Shown here in pieces: positions 48,423 to 58,600 of a stretch of DNA of 64,000 nt. The first letter of the stretch is position 1; each line of letters starts with the position of its first letter. The DNA is from Variovorax paradoxus (lineage in GTDB: Bacteria; Pseudomonadota; Gammaproteobacteria; Burkholderiales; Burkholderiaceae_C), in the NCBI RefSeq assembly GCF_024734665.1, contig NZ_CP102931.1, positions 1,176,001-1,240,000 on the forward strand, given 5' to 3'. The position numbers and the translations under genes are program-made. Below the pieces are notes generated by a model, which saw only the letters and a program-made list of their open reading frames with translations, had not been told where the DNA came from and did not search any database.

Positions 48423-50141
48423 GTGATCAAGTCTTTCTACAACCTCAGGATTGCGACAAAGCTGCTTGTGTCGTTCATGGCGGTCCTCGTGCTGACGGCC
48501 TGCCTCGGCGTGATTTCGGTGATGCAGCTCGGCAAGGTCCACCAGATGTCCACCGACCTCTCGACCAACTGGCTGCCCGCCACGCGCTCGCTGCTGGAGC
48601 TGAAGGGCCTGGTGGCGAGCTACCGCGCGCAGGAGACGGAGCACGTCCTGTTGGGTTCGTTCACCGAAATGACTGCGCATGAGAAGACGATGGACGAGTC
48701 GTGGGCGGCGCTGCAGAAGAAGCGCGCCGAATATGCGGCGCTCATCACGGAACCAGAGGAGCGCGAGCTCTATCCGGTGTTCGAAAAGCTGCTCGCGCAA
48801 TACGCGCTCGAGCACAACAAGATCGTCGCCATCTCCAATACGCAGGACATCGACCAGACGGCCAATCTGATTCGCGGCAAGTCGCAGACATTGAGCCGCG
48901 AGATGAACGCGACACTCGACAAGCTGACGCAGATGAACCTGGCGGGCGCCCTGCGCGCAAGCCAGACGGCCGATGCGGTGCACGGGCGAGCCAGGCTCTG
49001 GGTGCTGGGCCTTCTGCTGGGCAGCATCGCGCTTGGCCTGGGGCTGGCGCTGTGGATCGCACGCATCGTCGCGCGGCCACTGGCGCAAGCCGTGAAGGTG
49101 GCGCAGTCGGTGGCCGCGGGCGACCTGACCAGCCACATCGAGGCGCACACGACGGACGAAACCGGGCAGTTGCTGGAGGCCCTGAAGGGCATGAACGACA
49201 GCCTCGTGAAGATCGTGAGCGAAGTGCGCACGGGGACCGACACGATCGCTACGGCTTCGAGCCAGATTGCTTCGGGGAATCAGGATCTGTCTTCGCGTAC
49301 GGAAGAGCAGGCGAGTTCGCTGGAGCAGACGGCTGCTTCGATGGAAGAGCTGACTTCGACGGTGAAACAGAACGCGGACAACGCGCGTCAAGCCAACCAG
49401 CTAGCGGTTTCCGCTTCGGAAGTTGCGGTGAAGGGCGGCAGCGTGGTCTCTCAGGTGGTCGACACGATGGGCTCGATCAATGCATCGTCCAAGAAGATCG
49501 TCGACATCATCGGCGTGATCGACGGCATCGCGTTCCAGACCAACATCCTTGCGCTGAACGCAGCGGTCGAAGCTGCACGGGCCGGTGAACAAGGCCGTGG
49601 CTTTGCTGTCGTCGCTTCGGAAGTCCGCAGCCTGGCTCAACGCTCCGCTGCTGCAGCCAAGGAAATCAAGACGCTGATCGGCGACTCGGTCGAAAAGGTC
49701 GAAGAGGGCAGCAAGCAGGTCGCAGAAGCTGGTCGCACGATGGACGAAATCGTCGGCAGTGTCCGCCGCGTGACGGACATCATGGGCGAGATCACAGCAG
49801 CGAGCCAGGAGCAAACGTCGGGCATCGAGCAGATCAACCAGGCCATCACGCAGATGGATCAGGTCACGCAACAAAACGCCGCGCTTGTCGAAGAAGCCTC
49901 AGCAGCCGCCCAGTCGCTGCAAGAGCAGGCCGGCAGCCTCGTGCAGTCCGTCAGCATCTTCAAGCTCGGCGCGGGCGGCGCGGCCGAGCGCACCGCCTTC
50001 ACCCGCATCACGCCGATCCCGAAGCCCGCCAAGCCAGCGCCGAAGCGTCCCGCCAAGGCCTTGCCCACCCGCCGCGAACCCTCCGCCGCCCCACAGCTTT
50101 CCATGGCTGGGGATGCGAAGGGCGACTGGACGGAATTCTGA
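48423..50141 (+). CDS. Methyl-accepting chemotaxis protein 5
   Basis: 572 residues from a GTG seven bases after receptor 4; no ATG fits TM1. TM1 is about 12-34, the four-helix-bundle sensor includes [20 protein letters not shown] (Tar-like 4HB_MCP_1 style), and TM2 is about 190-213. HAMP and signalling domains follow. It ends with the Pro/Lys tether and DWTEF. Confidence 0.93.
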   Translation: MIKSFYNLRIATKLLVSFMAVLVLTACLGVISVMQLGKVHQMSTDLSTNWLPATRSLLELKGLVASYRAQETEHVLLGSFTEMTAHEKTMDESWAALQKKRAEYAALITEPEERELYPVFEKLLAQYALEHNKIVAISNTQDIDQTANLIRGKSQTLSREMNATLDKLTQMNLAGALRASQTADAVHGRARLWVLGLLLGSIALGLGLALWIARIVARPLAQAVKVAQSVAAGDLTSHIEAHTTDETGQLLEALKGMNDSLVKIVSEVRTGTDTIATASSQIASGNQDLSSRTEEQASSLEQTAASMEELTSTVKQNADNARQANQLAVSASEVAVKGGSVVSQVVDTMGSINASSKKIVDIIGVIDGIAFQTNILALNAAVEAARAGEQGRGFAVVASEVRSLAQRSAAAAKEIKTLIGDSVEKVEEGSKQVAEAGRTMDEIVGSVRRVTDIMGEITAASQEQTSGIEQINQAITQMDQVTQQNAALVEEASAAAQSLQEQAGSLVQSVSIFKLGAGGAAERTAFTRITPIPKPAKPAPKRPAKALPTRREPSAAPQLSMAGDAKGDWTEF

Positions 50142-50160
50142 GTCCCAAGGAGCTAACCAA

Positions 50161-51876
50161 ATGAATCTGAAGAACCTGAAAATCGGCACCCGCCTGGGCC
50201 TCGGCTTCGCGGTCGTGCTGCTCCTGATGCTGGTCATCGCCGCCACCGGCGTGATGCGCCTTGCGAGCGTGGGCAAGGCCACGGAAGACATGATGCAGAA
50301 CGCGCTGGTCAAGGAGCGCCTGGCCAACCAGTGGTCCAACCTGCTCGGGCCGGCAATCGTCAATTCGTTCGCGATGGTCAAGGCGACAGACCCCAAGGCG
50401 GTCGCCTACTTCGAGAAGGGCCGGGCCGACAAGTCGGCGCTTATCAACCCGGTGCAGAAGAAGCTCGAGGAACTGCTGACCTCTCCGGAAGAGAAGAAGC
50501 TGTATGCCGGCGTGGCCGATGCTCGCGGCGTCGTGCTCGCGACCATCGGGAAGATCAACAAGCTCAAGACCGAGGGGAAGAACGAAGAGGCCATGGAAAT
50601 GGCCGACAACCAGTTCGCGCCCGCACTCACCGTCTACGAGGAGGCCGTGGCCAAGCTCGCGGCGTATCAGCGCGACCGCATCGACGAACTGGCGCAAGAC
50701 ATCGAAGCCAACCATACGACCGGCGAGACCACGTTGATGGTGCTGTCGGGCATTGCGCTGGTGCTGGGGGCGTTGTTTGCATGGCGCCTGACACTGGGCA
50801 TCGTGCGTCCGCTGGGGCATGCGGTGGAAGTGGCAGAGACGGTGGCCGCGGGCGACCTGAGCACGCATATCGAGGTGGAAAGCCGCGACGAGACGGGGCA
50901 GCTGATGCACGCGCTGCGAGAGATGAATGCGAGCCTGGCGAAGGTGGTTGGTGAGGTGCGTACGGGCACGGAGACGATCGCCACTGCTTCGGGGCAGATC
51001 GCCTCTGGCAATCAGGATCTATCTTCGCGCACGGAAGAGCAGGCGAGTTCGCTGGAGCAGACGGCTGCTTCGATGGAGGAGCTGACCAGCACCGTCAAGC
51101 AGAACGCGGACAACGCGCGGCAGGCGAACCAGTTGGCCGTCTCGGCCTCCGAGGTCGCCGTGAAGGGCGGCAGCGTCGTCTCCCAAGTGGTGGACACCAT
51201 GGGCTCGATCAATGCATCGTCCAAGAAGATCGTCGACATCATCGGCGTGATCGACGGCATTGCCTTCCAGACCAACATCCTGGCGCTGAACGCGGCGGTC
51301 GAAGCCGCGCGTGCGGGTGAACAAGGCCGTGGCTTCGCAGTGGTGGCCTCGGAAGTCCGCAGCCTCGCACAACGCTCCGCTGCTGCAGCCAAGGAGATCA
51401 AGACCCTGATCGGCGACTCGGTAGAAAAGGTCGAAGAAGGCAGCAAGCAGGTGGAAGAAGCTGGCCGCACGATGGACGAGATCGTCGGCAGCGTGAAGCG
51501 CGTGACCGACATCATGGGCGAGATCACCGCTGCCAGCCAGGAGCAAACCTCGGGCATTGAGCAGATCAACCAGGCCATCACGCAGATGGACCAGGTCACG
51601 CAGCAGAACGCCGCACTGGTTGAAGAGGCTTCGGCAGCCGCTCAATCGCTGCAGGAGCAGGCCGGCAGCCTCGTACAGGCGGTGAGCGTCTTCAAGCTCG
51701 ATGCCAACGCCGTCGCCACCACACGCCCCGGCTTCACGCGTATCACCCCAATCCCGAAGCCCGCCAAGCCAGCACCCAAGCGCCCCGCCAAGGCCTTGCC
51801 CACCCGGCGCGAGCCTTCTGGCGCCCCGCAACTCGCCATGGCCAACGACGCCAAGGGCGACTGGACCGAGTTCTGA
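50161..51876 (+). CDS. Methyl-accepting chemotaxis protein 6
   Basis: 571 residues. TM1 about 11-33, four-helix-bundle sensor ([20 protein letters not shown]) resembling that of receptor 1, TM2 about 190-211, HAMP, then the shared signalling domain. It has the same Pro/Lys tether and DWTEF ending as receptor 5. CAAGGAG lies before the ATG at 50161. It is the last receptor before flgK. Confidence 0.95.
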   Translation: MNLKNLKIGTRLGLGFAVVLLLMLVIAATGVMRLASVGKATEDMMQNALVKERLANQWSNLLGPAIVNSFAMVKATDPKAVAYFEKGRADKSALINPVQKKLEELLTSPEEKKLYAGVADARGVVLATIGKINKLKTEGKNEEAMEMADNQFAPALTVYEEAVAKLAAYQRDRIDELAQDIEANHTTGETTLMVLSGIALVLGALFAWRLTLGIVRPLGHAVEVAETVAAGDLSTHIEVESRDETGQLMHALREMNASLAKVVGEVRTGTETIATASGQIASGNQDLSSRTEEQASSLEQTAASMEELTSTVKQNADNARQANQLAVSASEVAVKGGSVVSQVVDTMGSINASSKKIVDIIGVIDGIAFQTNILALNAAVEAARAGEQGRGFAVVASEVRSLAQRSAAAAKEIKTLIGDSVEKVEEGSKQVEEAGRTMDEIVGSVKRVTDIMGEITAASQEQTSGIEQINQAITQMDQVTQQNAALVEEASAAAQSLQEQAGSLVQAVSVFKLDANAVATTRPGFTRITPIPKPAKPAPKRPAKALPTRREPSGAPQLAMANDAKGDWTEF

Positions 51877-51888
51877 CCCGATCGACCC

Positions 51889-51915
51889 TCAACTTTCGGC
51901 TGGCGCTGCCGATAT
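51889..51915 (+). promoter_or_regulatory. Sigma-28 (FliA) promoter for flgK-flgL
   Basis: TCAACTTT at the -35, an 11-bp spacer and GCCGATAT at the -10, 63 bp before the flgK ATG. The hook-junction genes can therefore be expressed late, independently of the upstream receptors. Confidence 0.9.
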
Positions 51916-51978
51916 AGACCCAGAGGCATCCAGGCGATGCCACCTCATTTCACACACCTCATCGACAGGTAAAGCCAT

Positions 51979-53943
51979 ATGTCCGGAAGTTTGTTCTACA
52001 CGGGTCTGAGCGGCCTCGGCGTTGCACGCACCGCGCTGATGACCACGGCCCACAACACAGCCAACGTGTACACCGCCGGCTACAGCCGCCAGGTGGCAGA
52101 GATCGCCACGGGCAACGCCACTGGCACAGGCTCGGGCTTCATCGGCTCGGGCGCCAACGTCACGACCGTCTCGCGCAGCTACGACCGCTACCTGACGGCG
52201 CAGCTCTCTATTGCGCAGTCGACCTCGGCTGCGCTTGCCACCAACAGCACGCAGATCAACCGCATCGACACCCTGCTGGCCGACAAGACCTCGGGCATCG
52301 CGCCGCTGATGCAGAGCTTCTTCACCAGCGTGCAGGGCGTGGCCAACACACCGGCCGACCCGGCGGCGCGCCAGCAGATGATCAGCTCGGCGCAGGCGCT
52401 GGCCAGCAAGTTTCGCGCGACCGACCAATACCTGTCGGACCTGAACTCCTCCGTCAATGAGCAGATCGTTGGCAGCGTGGACCAGATCAACACCTACGCC
52501 AGCAAGATCGCCAGCCTCAACCAGCAGATCAGCCAGATCAGCGCCATGGCCGGCGGCCAGCCTCCCAACGACCTGCTCGACCAGCGCGACCAGCTCGTGA
52601 GCGAGCTGAGCCAGGTGGTCGACGTGAAGGTGCTGCAGCAGGACAACGGCAAGTACAACGTGTTCATCGCCACCGGCCAGTCTTTGGTGACGGGCGACTA
52701 CGCCGCCACTATGGCCGCGGTGAACTCCGCCGCCGACCCGTCGCGCAAGGCCGTGGCGCTGCAGGGCTTTGCCGGCAACACGACCGAGCTGTCAGATGGC
52801 GTCATCACCGGCGGCACGCTCGGCGGGCTCATGAGCTTTCGACGTGACACGCTCATTCCCACGCAAAACTCCATCGGCCGGCTCGCCATGTCGGTGGCCG
52901 ACGCCGTGAACGCGCAGAGCAAGCTGGGCGTGGACCTCAGCGGCGCACTGGGCAAAGACTTTTTCACGCAGTCCGTGCCGGGCGTGCTCTCCAACGCAAA
53001 GAACGCGGGCAACCTCGAGCTCACCGGCACGCTCTCGAACGCGTCGCAACTCACGACCAGCGACTACAACGTGAGCGTCACCGACGTGGCCGGCACGCTG
53101 ACCTACTCGGTCACCCGCCTGTCGGACAAGCAGTCGATGGGCTCCTTCACCACCTTCCCCATTACCTTCGACGGCGTGAGCCTCGCGGCCGCCAGCGGTA
53201 CCGCGCAGGCCGGCGATTCGTTTCTGGTGCAGCCCACGCGCACCGGCGCGCGCGACCTTGACGTGCTGACGCTCGACCCCGCCAAGGTGGCCGCGGCATC
53301 GCCCATCGTCACCGGCAATACCGTCGGCAACAAGGGCTCCGGCGCGCTGGGCGCGGCCACGGTGGATGCGAGCTACCCCGCAACGCCGCTGGGCGGCACC
53401 GTCACGCTGAGCTACGACGCGACCACCGGCAACCTGACCGGCTTTCCGGCCACCTCGGCCGTGACCGTCACGCTGGCCGATGGCACCAGCACCAGCTACG
53501 CGGCCGGCACGCCCGTGCCCTACACCGCCGGCGCGAAGATGAGCTTCGACGGCGTCACCGTTGCAATGACCGGCGCGCCCGCGCAAGGCGACACCTTCAC
53601 CATCGGCAAGAACACCGCGGGCGTGTCAGACGGCAGCAACGCGCTGCTGCTGGGCGCGCTGCAGCGCAAGACCACCATGGCCAACGGCACGGCCACCTTC
53701 AACGGCGCCTACTCGCAGATCGTCAGCGAAGTCGGCAACCGCGCCATGGCAGTGAAGGTGGCGGGCACCACGCAAGACAGCGTTACCAGCCAGATCAAGG
53801 CCAGCCAGCAGGCCATCTCGGGCGTGAACCAGGACGAGGAAACCGCCAACCTGCTGATGTTCCAGCAGATGTACCAGGCCAATGCGAAGGTGATCCAGAC
53901 CGCCTCGACCATCTTCGACACCATCCTCGGCATCGGCAGCTGA
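51979..53943 (+). CDS. flgK: Flagellar hook-filament junction protein FlgK
   Basis: 654 residues (HAP1). The N-terminus FYTGLSGLGVARTALMTTAHN and NTANVYTAGYSRQ and the C-terminus SGVNQDEETANLLMFQQMYQ and AKVIQTASTIFDTILGI are the conserved D0/D1 ends. The variable middle (about 330-560) is longer than in Salmonella. It is exported with FlgN help and joins the hook to the filament. Confidence 0.97.
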   Translation: MSGSLFYTGLSGLGVARTALMTTAHNTANVYTAGYSRQVAEIATGNATGTGSGFIGSGANVTTVSRSYDRYLTAQLSIAQSTSAALATNSTQINRIDTLLADKTSGIAPLMQSFFTSVQGVANTPADPAARQQMISSAQALASKFRATDQYLSDLNSSVNEQIVGSVDQINTYASKIASLNQQISQISAMAGGQPPNDLLDQRDQLVSELSQVVDVKVLQQDNGKYNVFIATGQSLVTGDYAATMAAVNSAADPSRKAVALQGFAGNTTELSDGVITGGTLGGLMSFRRDTLIPTQNSIGRLAMSVADAVNAQSKLGVDLSGALGKDFFTQSVPGVLSNAKNAGNLELTGTLSNASQLTTSDYNVSVTDVAGTLTYSVTRLSDKQSMGSFTTFPITFDGVSLAAASGTAQAGDSFLVQPTRTGARDLDVLTLDPAKVAAASPIVTGNTVGNKGSGALGAATVDASYPATPLGGTVTLSYDATTGNLTGFPATSAVTVTLADGTSTSYAAGTPVPYTAGAKMSFDGVTVAMTGAPAQGDTFTIGKNTAGVSDGSNALLLGALQRKTTMANGTATFNGAYSQIVSEVGNRAMAVKVAGTTQDSVTSQIKASQQAISGVNQDEETANLLMFQQMYQANAKVIQTASTIFDTILGIGS

Positions 53944-53981
53944 GCCCGCCCAACGTCCAGCAGATCCACTAAGGCAAAGCG

Positions 53982-55193
53982 ATGCGCATCAGCACCCAAT
54001 CCTTCTACGAACAGAACGTACTGGCCATGGGCCAGCAGCAGCAGAAACTGTTCAGGGTCCAGCAGCAGCTGGCGACCAACTCGAAGTTCCTCACGGCCGG
54101 CGACGACCCTGTGGGCGCCGCTCGCGCACTCGGCGTCAGCCAGACGCTGTCGGAAATTTCGCAGTACGCCACCAGCCGCCAGCGCGCGTCGCGCTCGCTC
54201 TCCACCGAAGAGAACGCGCTCAACTCGGTGACCTCGATCCTGCAGAACATCAAGGCTCTTACCGTGCAGGCCGGCAACGGCACGCTGTCGGACGCCGACC
54301 GCGCATCGCTCGCCACCACCATCCAGAGCAGCTACGACCAGCTGGTGGGTATCGCCAACTCCGACGACGGCAACGGCCAATACCTGTTCGCGGGCTTCAA
54401 GAGCGGCTCCCCGCCCTTCGTGGCCACGACCAGCGGCGGCGTGCAGTACGTGGGCGACCAGGGCCAGCGGCTGATGCAGGTCGACGTGGCGCGCCAGATG
54501 TCTACATCGGACGACGGCCGCAGCGTCTTCCAGTCGGTGCAGGGCGGCGCGGGCTATGTTGCGTCAGGCGCCGCGGGCAACACCGGCACCGGCGTGTTCG
54601 GCTCCGTCAGCGTGACCGACGCCACCGCGCCTAACTACGGCAAGGACTTCACCATCACCTTCAGCGCCACCGACTACACGGTGACGACCAAGGACACGCC
54701 ACCCGTGGTCGCAGCCACCGGCCCGATCGCGGCGGACACGCCCATCAACTTCGGCGGCGTGCAGATCAAGATCACCGGCACGCCGGCGGCTGGGGACAGC
54801 TTCGATGTGTCTACCGCGAAGAACGCTGGTACCGATGTGTTCGCTGCCATCGGCGAGCTGGTGAGTGCGCTGCGCACGCCGCTGAGCGGTGGTGGGGCGG
54901 CTGCGCAGGCGAAGCTGCAGAACGCGCTGGCTACGGCCAATGTGAAAGTGACGAATGCGCACGACAACGTGCTGACAGTGCTTTCTTCTGTGGGCTCGCG
55001 GCAGAGCGAGATCGATGCGCTGGATTCGGGTGGCGGGGACCGCAAGCTGCAGGAAGAGTCTTATCTGTCTTCTATTGAGGATCTGGACCCGTATAGCGCG
55101 ATTGCGGAGTTCTATCAGCGGCAGTCTTCGTTGCAGGCTACGCAGATGACGTTTGCTAAGTTGAATAGCATTTCGCTTTTTAATTACTTGTGA
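53982..55193 (+). CDS. flgL: Flagellar hook-filament junction protein FlgL
   Basis: 403 residues (HAP3). The flagellin-like N-terminus MRISTQSFYEQNVLAMGQQQ, the SLSTEENALNSVTSILQNIK helix, and the C-terminal LSSIEDLDPYSAIAEFYQRQ-type ending are typical. It sits between FlgK and flagellin and lies 38 bp after flgK. The last 300 bp use noticeably more T-ending codons than the rest of the flg genes. Confidence 0.96.
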   Translation: MRISTQSFYEQNVLAMGQQQQKLFRVQQQLATNSKFLTAGDDPVGAARALGVSQTLSEISQYATSRQRASRSLSTEENALNSVTSILQNIKALTVQAGNGTLSDADRASLATTIQSSYDQLVGIANSDDGNGQYLFAGFKSGSPPFVATTSGGVQYVGDQGQRLMQVDVARQMSTSDDGRSVFQSVQGGAGYVASGAAGNTGTGVFGSVSVTDATAPNYGKDFTITFSATDYTVTTKDTPPVVAATGPIAADTPINFGGVQIKITGTPAAGDSFDVSTAKNAGTDVFAAIGELVSALRTPLSGGGAAAQAKLQNALATANVKVTNAHDNVLTVLSSVGSRQSEIDALDSGGGDRKLQEESYLSSIEDLDPYSAIAEFYQRQSSLQATQMTFAKLNSISLFNYL

Positions 55194-55629
55194 ATGGCTC
55201 GGCTTTACGGCTCGCATCGTGTCGCTTGGACTTGAATATATTTCGTGAAAGTCCGGAGTAGCCGGTAGCGGTTCTTGTCGAGGCATGCTAGAGAGTTGCA
55301 GCGGCACCTCGTGTGCTGAGAGGTGCGCTCTATGCCCAGATCGAAAGTTTACGAGGGGCATCATTGCTGACCGTTGGCTCAAGATCCGCCTCCCGTAGGC
55401 GCGACCGAACAACCCGGAACTGCGGGAAGCAGTACCTTTATTTTCAGCTTGACGAAGACCCCGTGTGTGTCGTTGCGCAGTCGTTGTTCTGATCCTGGCT
55501 TTCAGGCATCTTGAAACGGTACGATCGATCTTCGTCCAGTTGACTGGTTGGCAATGAATCGTGTGTGCTGTGCTTCTCAGGTTGCGGTAGCAACGGGGGC
55601 CGCTATCTAAGTAGCAAGAGGGAGGGGAT
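55194..55629. other. Intergenic region between flgL and the Rhs gene
   Basis: 436 bp without a convincing gene on either strand. A 7-bp stem GCACCTC/GAGGTGC (55304-55310 with 55320-55326) could fold but has no T tract. Composition is lower in GC than the flagellar genes and similar to the start of the Rhs gene. A strong GGAGGGG ribosome site at its right end precedes the Rhs ATG. Confidence 0.6.
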
Positions 55630-58600
55630 ATGTCAAAGGAAATCGCGAGAGGAATAAGAGGACTCAGGTACATCGTGCGCGGGGTCTTCGCAATTTACAT
55701 CGTGGTTCTTTGCGGTGGTGCCTTTGCAGGTCCTAATTCCACGTGGAGCTTTACCACTCAAGCTGATGCTGAAGCTGATTGCTTGCGGACAATCGGCATG
55801 CCGAACCAAGGTTGGCTGTCAGCAACCTGCACGCTTTCGTCCGGATACTATGTTGGCTACTACAACTGGTACACGCTGCTAATCACCAGAGACACGGGCG
55901 TGTACGAGCAATGGAATCTCTTTCCCGGATTGCAGCCAAAGCCGTGTGCGCAGTGCGAGAAGAGCGCAAAGACTGAGGCCGCACTTTCTGCGACTCAACC
56001 TGCACCAGGCCAAAGTTGCCGGGCTGATGGGCTTTTCACCAAGAATCCTATCGATCTGGTGACTGCAGAGAAGTATCGCAATGAGGTCGATTGGCGCGAT
56101 TCAGGGCCATCCCCCCTTGGTTTTTCGCGCATATACAGAAGCAACTGGGGATTCGACCCCAATCATCCGAATGTTGGCCTAGGTCAAAGCTGGACCCACA
56201 GCTACGCGTTTCGTCTGGTTGCAACGCCAAGTGGAAATCCGGTGGATGTTGCCGTAGTCGCACCAGAAGGAAACGTCCGCCTCTTTAGTAGAAGCAGCAA
56301 CTCAACCAGTTGGATAACCACTGGAAGTGGGGACTCTCTGACGCAGCTCTCCTCCGGAGGTTGGTTCTACCAACGAGCTGATGACAATGTTGTTCTTACT
56401 TTTGATGCTGCGGGGAAGATCGTAAGTCAGATGGAGCGGAATGGCTGGATCACGACCTTCGCTTACGACAGCACCGATCGACTAGCCGTGGTTGCCAATG
56501 GCTTTGGTCGAAGCCTCGTTATTTCTTACAACTCGTTGGGGCAATTGGGCTCCATCGTGACTTCTGATGCTCGACTGATTGGGTATTCCTATGATGCACT
56601 GGGCAGACTGTCCTCTGTAACCCGCGCTGATGGCACATCGCGCACTTTTCTGTACGAGAACACTGCATTTCCGCAGGCCTTGACAGGAATCAACAGCGAA
56701 TCGGGAGACCGCTGGGGGACGTTTACATACGATGCGAAGGGCCGACCTATAACGAGCGAACTGGCCGGTGGCGCCGAGCGGTATGAGGTTGCTTATCCAG
56801 CAAACTCAAACCCTGGTTCGACGGTGAAGGATCCGCTTGGTACGACCCGAACCTACTGGTATGACACCAGGGAGCGTAGCGCTGTCGTGACCAGCGGCTC
56901 GTTGCCATCATCTGATGGCGCAGCAGACGCGAGTAGTCGCGTACAAAACACCTACGGTCTTACGACATCAGAGACTGACTTCAAGGGTTCCGTTACTACG
57001 ACGACATGGGATACCGCCCGTCGCCTTCCTACGACCGTGGTGTACGCCTCTGGCACTCCCGACGCACGGACAGTGACAACTCAATGGCACTCGACCTTTA
57101 GCCTACCAATCTTGGTAACTGAGTCTGGACGCACCAGCGCCTATAACTACGACGCGCTCGGCAACACGTTGTCGAGAACCATCACCGACACGGCGACCAA
57201 CAAGGCCCAGCTCTGGCAGTGGACCTACAACACGTCGCAGCTCGTTGACACAGCCACAGAACCCAACGGCGCAGTCACCAGTTACACCTACGACACCCGG
57301 GGCAACGTCCTCACATCGACGAACGCGCTGGGTCACGTCACTACGTACACCTACGATAACGCCAACCGTGTTGCAGGTTCGACAGCCCCCAACGGCCTCG
57401 TTGCCACCTACACCTACGACCTGCGCGACCGCCTGCTGACCCAGACTGTCGGTGGACAGCAAACCACGATCACCTACAAGCCCTTTGGCAATGTCGAAAC
57501 AGTGACGCTGCCCACAGGCCTCGTCCAGACCTACACCTACGACGCAGCTCATCGACTCACGGGCTGGAGCAACAACCGAGGCGAGAGCGGCACCTACACC
57601 CTGGACGGCATGGGCAATCGCACCGCCGAGCAGATCAAGGACAGCGCCGGTAATGTCGCCTGGAGCGTGGCTCGGACGATCAATAGCATCAACCGACTGT
57701 CAAGCAAGACCGAAGGCACAAACCAGACTGAATCCTTTGAGTACGACGGCAACGGTGATTTGGGTCGAACAAAAAATGCATTGAACCAATACACGCAGTA
57801 CGGCTTAGACAGATTGCGTCGTCTGAAGGATTTCACCAATGCTGAAGGACGGACCGCGTCCTTCAAGTACAACGCCCTGGACGCCGTCACCGAAGCCAAA
57901 GACTTCAAGGGCGTGGCCACCGCCTACACCCGCGACGCCCAAGGCAACGCGACGGCCGAGAGCAGCGCCGATACGGGTGGAGCGAGCACCCAGTACGACA
58001 ACCTCGGCCTGCCCAGCCAGATCACCGACGCCCTGGGCCAGGCGACAACCATCACCCGCGATGCCCTGGGCCGCCCGACCGGCCTGGTCTTCGCCGACGG
58101 CAAGACCACCACCCTGCGCTACGACCTCACGGCCAACAGCAAGGGATACCTGTCCGAGATCGTCGACCGCAGCGGCACCACCGAGTACACCCGCGACACC
58201 TTCGGCCGGGTCACCCTCAAGAAGCAGACCCTGGCCAACGGAAGCGTCCAGCAGGTCAGCTACGCCTACAACCCCAACGGCACGCTGGCCAGCATCGGCT
58301 ACCCCAACGGCGGCGGCGTGCTCACGCACAGCTACGACAGCACCGGTCGCCTCACAGGCCTGAGCCTGAACGGCAACCCGCTGGTCACCGGCATCGCCTG
58401 GAACCCGCTGGGCCAGCCCACGGCATGGAGCTGGGCGTTCGCGAGCCCCTCCATCGCAGCCAGCCGCACCTACGACACCGCAGGCCGCCTGACCGCCACC
58501 GAGTTCAGCAGCTACACCTACGACGCAGCCGGGCGCATCACGAGCCTCACGCAGAACCTCTACCAGCCCGGCGACACCGACCCGACCCACAGCACCGTCG

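Noticed and set aside
48393..48425. GCCGATAT on the minus strand at the end of receptor 4
   Set aside because: The -35 region at the correct spacing does not match, and it points against the operon with no minus-strand gene there.
55194..55629. Possible insertion-sequence remnant between flgL and the Rhs gene
   Set aside because: No transposase fragment, terminal inverted repeats or target-site duplication could be read, so it is listed only as an intergenic gap.
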